Shown here: positions 6,072-10,386 of the stretch, piece after piece
Layout of the letters: each line of letters begins with the position of its first letter
Position numbering within the stretch: position 1 is the first letter of the stretch
Origin: an uncultured Methylococcaceae bacterium
Lineage (GTDB): Bacteria > Pseudomonadota > Gammaproteobacteria > Methylococcales > Methylomonadaceae
Assembly: GCA_913009515.1 (NCBI GenBank)
Contig: CAJVYO010000036.1
Span: 1 to 10,386, forward strand
DNA length: 10,386 nt
Direction of reading: 5' to 3'
Notes under the pieces: model-generated
Told to the model about the DNA's origin: nothing
Database searches by the model: none
What the model saw: only the letters and a program-made list of their open reading frames with translations
Position numbers and translations under genes: made by a program

Positions 6072-6901
6072 TGGCGATGCCTTTCAGTAGTCCTTTCAGC
6101 ATGGCTATGTTGCTTGCCTTACTGATTCACCTTAGCGTGTTTATTAAATTAGACAGTAAGCAAGCCATGATTCAACACGATACTCAGTCTGTTGCGGTCA
6201 CCTTTGTCAATAAAGCGAGTCAAAAAATCGCCAAAAAAGCTGACTTTATCGCCCAACAAAACCAAATCGGCAAAGCCAAAAAAATCATTAAAAATGCCCA
6301 ATTTTTAGACGCTTTAGCTGTTATGCCTATAGAAACTCATAAAATAACGCCTCCCCCTCCGCGCCACACACCTGCTCCTCAAAAAAGGTCTTCTCAATCA
6401 TTCATCACTGCAAAAACAGCAGCACAAAAAATAATAATCCCAGAAAAGTCATTAAAAAAACAACAAAAAAAAATTCAACTCTCTATGGGTAAGCTGATGC
6501 AACAGCTTGATAATTTAAATAAAGACATTGAATTTCAAAAAAGTAAGTTACCTCAGAAACGTATCAAACCGATTCAACAAGTGAATGCCCATCAATACGT
6601 TGCCGCCCAATATATCAGTGACTGGAAAACTAAAATTGAACGCTTGGGAAAACTAAACTACCCCAATTTTAAACAACGCCAAGGCGCGACCAATAGTCTT
6701 ATTATGGATGTCGGCATTAATGCAGATGGCAGCTTATATAGTTTACACATTAGAAAATCATCGGGTTCTAGCAAGTTAGATGAGGCCGCAAAACGCATTG
6801 TTTTACTCAGTGCGCCTTTTCCACCACTGCCTATCGAACTGCTTAAAGAACTGGATACTTTGGTCATTACCCGTATCTGGAATTTTACAAATAAGCCCTA
6901 A
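6071..6901 (+). CDS. TonB-like energy transducer (gshB-linked, TonB3-like position)
   Basis: 276-residue protein with the TonB layout: short cytoplasmic start, one membrane anchor at about 9-26 (FSMAMLLALLIHLSVFI), a periplasmic linker with PPPPRHTPAPQ at 94-104, a Lys/Gln-rich probable coiled coil (about 124-155), and a C-terminal TonB domain (about 190-275) with NYPNF, VGINADGSLYSLHIRKSSGS, KLDEAAKRIV and a final LVITRIWNF strand. The linker lacks long EP/KP repeats and is short and basic, unlike classical TonB. No ExbB/ExbD genes are nearby. In Pseudomonas the gene directly after gshB is tonB3, linked to twitching motility rather than iron uptake; the same position here suggests a comparable role, but that is inference. 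The start overlaps the gshB stop by one base, indicating coupled translation. Confidence 0.85.
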   Translation: MAMPFSSPFSMAMLLALLIHLSVFIKLDSKQAMIQHDTQSVAVTFVNKASQKIAKKADFIAQQNQIGKAKKIIKNAQFLDALAVMPIETHKITPPPPRHTPAPQKRSSQSFITAKTAAQKIIIPEKSLKKQQKKIQLSMGKLMQQLDNLNKDIEFQKSKLPQKRIKPIQQVNAHQYVAAQYISDWKTKIERLGKLNYPNFKQRQGATNSLIMDVGINADGSLYSLHIRKSSGSSKLDEAAKRIVLLSAPFPPLPIELLKELDTLVITRIWNFTNKP

Positions 6902-7005
6902 TAAATCGTTAATTTAAAAAATTGTGCTGGTTCAGCAGTATTCATCGCTTACAATAAACCACTTTCCTTTTCAGTTAGTTGCTTACCCTCTAAAATAATA
7001 AAAAT
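6902..7005. other. Gap between the TonB-like gene and the diguanylate cyclase
   Basis: 104 nt with no ORF. The only structure I see is a 4-bp stem GCTG-GTT-CAGC near 6924-6934 without a T-run, so no terminator is evident. The genes may be co-transcribed, or a promoter not recognisable by eye may lie here. Confidence 0.4.
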
Positions 7006-8457
7006 ATGACTAAACCATCTGAACCCACGAAAACAATAGAAGCACTCGCTATTAACTTTCAAACCTTAGCTGAAGATGCCCCGGTCATGTTATGGCTAAC
7101 TAATAATAAGGGTGAAAATATATTTTCTAATAATATCTATAAACTCTTTATTGGTCGTGAAAATGTCGAAAAATTAGGCGGAAAAGCGTGGTTTAATGCT
7201 TTGCATCCCGATGACCAACAAAATTGTTTAGATGTATTTGAAGATGCTTTTGCAACCCATAAATCCTTTGAAATGGAATACCGCCTCAAACGACGTGATG
7301 GCGAATATCGAATTATCTTAGACCGAGGTGAACCCTATATTGACAGTAATGGTAAATTTTCAGGGTTTATTGGTTCATCTACCGATATTACCGAGGGTAA
7401 ATCATCAGAGGATGAGCTTAAAAAATCGCATACCGAACTGACGCAATATAACCAAGAAATGAGCTTAATTAATCAGCTCAACTCTTATTTGCAAGTGTGT
7501 CGAACGCTGCCTGAAACCTATCCGGTTATCCAGCATTATGCAGAGCAAATATTTCCTAATTGGCTAGGCAGCTTATACCTTTTCAATGAAAATAAAACTC
7601 TGGTTGAATCCATGACTTCATGGGGAGCACGCCCGACCAAAAGTTCGGATATTATTACCGCCGATGATTGCTGGGCATTACGTCAAGGTAAAGAGCATAT
7701 TGGTTTTGATGAAGAAAAAAGACTGCGTTGCGAACATGTGGATGCCGATATTGATAGCTATACTTGCGTACCTATCATTGCTCAGGGTGAAATGCTGGGC
7801 ATGTTGCACATGGAATATTCGGGTAAATTAAGCTTTGAAACTGATGAAGAAAAACACCGTTTCTTTCATTCACGCCAGCGCTTAATGAAAACCACTACCG
7901 ATAACTTAGCCCTATCACTGGTTAGTTTAAAATTACGGGAAGCCCTTAAATTACAATCTATTCGTGATCCACTCACGTCTTTATTTAATCGCCGTTATAT
8001 GGAAGAAAGCTTAGAAATGGAAATTTCACGCTGTTCTCGTACCACGCAAGGCTTAGGCGTTATCATGTCAGATATTGACCATTTCAAAAAATTTAATGAT
8101 ACCTATGGCCATGATGCAGGTGATGTGGTGTTGGTAGAGTTTTCTAAATTAATGCTGGAATGTTTTCGAGATACCGATATTATTTGTCGTTATGGCGGCG
8201 AAGAGTTTATTGTGATTATGCCCGCCGTAGATCAAGAATTAGTGATGCAAAGAGCACAAATGATGTGTGATAGATTACCTAAACTTGAAATTATTTACAA
8301 TGGTAAAGCCTTGCCGCCTATTACGTCTTCATTTGGGGTTGCCTACTTAAATGATAAATTTAACCATGCCAACCAACTTGTTAAATTTGCTGATTCAGCA
8401 CTTTATCGCGCTAAAGATTTAGGGCGTAATCAAGTGGTACTTTACGACAACCCTTAA
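7006..8457 (+). CDS. PAS-GAF-GGDEF diguanylate cyclase
   Basis: Makes the second messenger cyclic di-GMP from two GTP. 483 residues, no signal peptide or membrane helix, so cytosolic. A PAS_3/PAC sensor domain covers about 18-130 (MLWLTNNKGENIFSNN; YRLKRRDGEYRIILDRG; GSSTDITE), a short coiled linker follows (about 132-158), then a GAF domain (about 160-305; CVPIIAQGEMLGMLHMEYSG) and the GGDEF domain (about 318-483). The catalytic domain looks active: metal-binding D356 in SDIDHFKKFND, and GGEEF at 397-401. The inhibitory I-site RxxD (R388-D391) lies exactly five residues before GGEEF, so product feedback is likely. Ligands of the PAS and GAF parts are unknown; no obvious heme or flavin cysteine can be assigned. 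It is separated from the TonB-like gene by 104 nt and precedes trpD by 17 nt. Confidence 0.93.
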   Translation: MTKPSEPTKTIEALAINFQTLAEDAPVMLWLTNNKGENIFSNNIYKLFIGRENVEKLGGKAWFNALHPDDQQNCLDVFEDAFATHKSFEMEYRLKRRDGEYRIILDRGEPYIDSNGKFSGFIGSSTDITEGKSSEDELKKSHTELTQYNQEMSLINQLNSYLQVCRTLPETYPVIQHYAEQIFPNWLGSLYLFNENKTLVESMTSWGARPTKSSDIITADDCWALRQGKEHIGFDEEKRLRCEHVDADIDSYTCVPIIAQGEMLGMLHMEYSGKLSFETDEEKHRFFHSRQRLMKTTTDNLALSLVSLKLREALKLQSIRDPLTSLFNRRYMEESLEMEISRCSRTTQGLGVIMSDIDHFKKFNDTYGHDAGDVVLVEFSKLMLECFRDTDIICRYGGEEFIVIMPAVDQELVMQRAQMMCDRLPKLEIIYNGKALPPITSSFGVAYLNDKFNHANQLVKFADSALYRAKDLGRNQVVLYDNP

Positions 8458-8474
8458 ATAAACAGCCTGCCTTC

Positions 8475-9488
8475 ATGAATATTCAAACTGCTTTAAATTT
8501 AGTCTTAGATCAGCAAAATCTCAGTCGTCAAAATATGCGTGATGTGATGCGTATTATTATGCAAGGTCATGCAACTGATGCACAGATTGCAGGCTTTCTG
8601 ATTGCTTTACGCTGTAAAGGCGAAACCGTTGACGAAATCATTGCCGCCACTGAAGTGATGCGTGAATTAGCCACGCCTGTTCCCATACAAGGTGAGCATA
8701 TTATTGATACCTGTGGCACTGGGGGCGACGGTGCCAATACCTTTAATATTTCAACTACCTGTGCGTTTGTGGTTGCCGCTGCTGGTGGAACGGTTGCTAA
8801 ACATGGCAATCGTTCTGTGTCTAGTCGTTCAGGCAGTGCTGATGTCCTCGAAGCTGCGGGGGTTAATTTAAACTTATCCGCTGCTGAAGTCGCAAATAGT
8901 GTCAATACTATTGGTGTGGGATTTTTATTTGCTCAAAAGCATCACGGCTCCATGAAGCACGTTGCCGCTGCTCGCAAAGAGATGGGCGTACGCACGTTAT
9001 TTAATTTACTCGGCCCACTCGCCAATCCTGCTAAAGCCCCCAATCAACTCATTGGTGTTTTTGACGAAAAATGGTTATTACCGTTAGCTGAAGCCTTAAA
9101 AACATTAGGCAGTAAACATGTGTTATTAGTCAGTGCCACTGATGGGCTAGATGAAATCAGTATTGCCAGCGATACCGATATTGTCGAATTAAAAAACGGT
9201 GAAATCACCCAATATAAAGTCTGCCCTGAACAATTTGGCTTACAACGCGTTAATTTAGAAGAAATAGCGGTTAATAGTGTTGACGATAGTTTATTGATGT
9301 TGCGTTCCGTCTTAGATAATCAACCTAGCCCCGCCTTAGATATTGTGGTGCTTAATGCAGGAGCTGCTATTTATGCCGCTAATATCACCGACTCGCTATC
9401 AGCCGGCATTCAAAAAGCAAAAGCCGTTTTAAGATCTGGAGCAGCAAAAGAAAAATTTGATGCCTTAATTGAATTCAATAACCTGTAA
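8475..9488 (+). CDS. trpD: Anthranilate phosphoribosyltransferase
   Basis: Transfers phosphoribose from PRPP to anthranilate, second step of the tryptophan branch, in the cytosol. 337 residues, normal for free-standing TrpD. Motifs: GTGGD at 81-85 (diphosphate-binding loop, preceded by DTC), KHGNRSVSSRSGSADVLEA from 109 (anthranilate and PRPP site), GVRTLFNLLGPLANPA, and DGLDE at 223-227 (Mg-binding Asp-Glu). The ATG at 8475 gives the expected start (MNIQTALNLVLDQQNLS). No strong Shine-Dalgarno is visible, but the 17-nt gap to the diguanylate cyclase suggests read-through transcription. No other trp gene is in the window; trpD in gammaproteobacteria usually sits between trpG and trpC, so here it is separated from at least trpC. 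Confidence 0.96.
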   Translation: MNIQTALNLVLDQQNLSRQNMRDVMRIIMQGHATDAQIAGFLIALRCKGETVDEIIAATEVMRELATPVPIQGEHIIDTCGTGGDGANTFNISTTCAFVVAAAGGTVAKHGNRSVSSRSGSADVLEAAGVNLNLSAAEVANSVNTIGVGFLFAQKHHGSMKHVAAARKEMGVRTLFNLLGPLANPAKAPNQLIGVFDEKWLLPLAEALKTLGSKHVLLVSATDGLDEISIASDTDIVELKNGEITQYKVCPEQFGLQRVNLEEIAVNSVDDSLLMLRSVLDNQPSPALDIVVLNAGAAIYAANITDSLSAGIQKAKAVLRSGAAKEKFDALIEFNNL

Positions 9489-9496
9489 TAATCCTC

Positions 9497-10386
9497 GTGC
9501 ACATAAAATATAAACCGTTAGATCAGTTAATTTTTGATAATCATTTCATACAAAATTTACCTGCTGATAAAGAAACTAAAAATTACCGTCGTCAAGTCAC
9601 CTCTGCCTGTTATTCCTATGTGAAACCCGCAGAAGTGTCTAATCCGCGTTTAGTGGCTTATGCTAGCGATGTTGCAAAATTATTAGATCTGAATACTAAA
9701 ACCTGCGAAAGCCAGCAATTTACCGATATTTTTGTGGGCAATGAACTGCTACCCAATATGAAACCTTACGCCATGTGTTACGGTGGTCATCAATTTGGTA
9801 ATTGGGCGGGGCAATTAGGCGATGGCCGGGCTATTAATCTCGGTGAAATACGTAATCATGCAAATCAACATTGGACACTACAATTAAAAGGGGCAGGACC
9901 AACGCCTTATTCTCGAAGTGCTGATGGTTTAGCGGTATTACGTTCTTCGCTGCGTGAATTTTTATGTAGCGAAGCGATGCATCATTTAGGCGTGCCAACC
10001 ACGCGAGCATTAAGCCTAATTCTCACCGGTGAACATGTCACCCGTGATATGTTTTATGATGGCAATGCGAAAGCCGAACAAGGGGCGGTGGTTTGTCGCG
10101 TTGCCCCCTCTTTTGTACGGTTTGGTAATTTTCAACTATTATCCGCCCGCAATGAATTTGGTTTATTACGCAAATTAGTCGATACCACCATTCGCCATGA
10201 TTTCCCGCATTTACTCAGTGATAATCAGGCACTTGATAAAACCTTGTATATACAATGGTTTAATGACGTATGCCATAAAACAGCGGATATGATTATTCAT
10301 TGGCAACGGGTTGGGTTTGTACATGGAGTAATGAATACCGATAATATGTCTATCTTAGGCTTGACCATTGATTATGGCCCGTATGG
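9497..10386 (+). CDS. selO: Protein adenylyltransferase SelO (YdiU/UPF0061), N-terminal part, cut by the right edge
   Basis: Pseudokinase-fold enzyme that transfers AMP from ATP to protein hydroxyl groups and is linked to redox stress. The frame is open from the GTG at 9497 to the end of the window (296 codons); the family is near 480-550 residues, so roughly 60% is seen. Recognisable parts: RRQVTSACYSYVKP and NPRLVAY near the start, CYGGHQFGNWAGQLGDGRA, LQLKGAGPTPYSRSADG, LRSSLREFLCSEAMHHLG, VRFGNFQ, and the catalytic HGVMNTDNMS from H276. D282 and D292 (in IDYGPYG) are spaced as expected for the active-site and metal-binding aspartates. The GTG is the first plausible start giving a family-like N-terminus (HIKYKPLDQLIFDNHFIQ); the ribosome binding site is poor. 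It begins 8 nt after trpD, so co-transcription is likely. The C-terminal Cys/Sec site is outside the window. Confidence 0.93.
   Translation, partial: MHIKYKPLDQLIFDNHFIQNLPADKETKNYRRQVTSACYSYVKPAEVSNPRLVAYASDVAKLLDLNTKTCESQQFTDIFVGNELLPNMKPYAMCYGGHQFGNWAGQLGDGRAINLGEIRNHANQHWTLQLKGAGPTPYSRSADGLAVLRSSLREFLCSEAMHHLGVPTTRALSLILTGEHVTRDMFYDGNAKAEQGAVVCRVAPSFVRFGNFQLLSARNEFGLLRKLVDTTIRHDFPHLLSDNQALDKTLYIQWFNDVCHKTADMIIHWQRVGFVHGVMNTDNMSILGLTIDYGPY

Noticed and set aside
6968..6996. Promoter-like TTTTCA-17 nt-TAAAAT before the diguanylate cyclase
   Set aside because: Transcription would start only about 3 nt before the ATG, giving a nearly leaderless message; likely chance in A/T-rich DNA.
8567..8905. 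112-codon minus-strand ORF inside trpD
   Set aside because: Antisense shadow of the conserved TrpD substrate-binding region.

Overview
The window looks like chromosomal DNA of a low-GC gammaproteobacterium (roughly 40% GC by eye). The best taxonomic pointer is the gshB-tonB-like gene pair, an arrangement known from Pseudomonas (gshB-tonB3). The large, A/T-rich-codon proteins and the style of the copper genes would also suit a methanotroph-like (Methylococcales) or Thiotrichales-like genome, but nothing here proves that. There are no RNA genes, insertion sequences, CRISPR arrays or phage genes.

Left half (about 1-4851), all on the minus strand: a seven-gene metal-handling cluster. In transcription order it encodes: an 84-residue single-span membrane protein with a Cys/Met tail; a 56-residue free-standing metal-binding domain of the kind usually fused to P-type ATPases (CxxC plus FCCxxC); a 109-residue protein with one membrane helix; a 199-residue protein with a cysteine-less HMA-like (HMA_2-type) domain; an 817-residue Cu(I)-type P1B ATPase whose own N-terminus carries a second cysteine-less HMA-like domain before the normal GMSCASC domain; a TauE/SafE (DsbD_2-type) membrane protein with a Met/His-rich C-terminal tail; and the first 21 codons of a DUF3565 protein that leaves the window. 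The last four are packed with gaps of 4-12 nt. An 11-bp perfect hairpin followed by a T-run lies between the 109- and 199-residue genes and may reduce downstream transcription.

Middle (4852-5123): a very A/T-rich divergent intergenic region holding the presumed promoters of the copper cluster and of gshB.

Right half (5124-10386), all on the plus strand: gshB (glutathione synthetase) overlapping a TonB-like energy transducer by one base; a PAS-GAF-GGDEF diguanylate cyclase with intact active site and I-site; trpD (anthranilate phosphoribosyltransferase); and the N-terminal two-thirds or so of selO (protein adenylyltransferase SelO), cut by the window edge. These are mostly housekeeping genes.

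The most interesting part is the copper cluster: it surrounds one Cu(I) pump with several small, poorly described proteins that plausibly deliver or buffer metal at the membrane. It is transcribed divergently from the gene for glutathione, the main cytosolic Cu(I) ligand. That functional link is inference.
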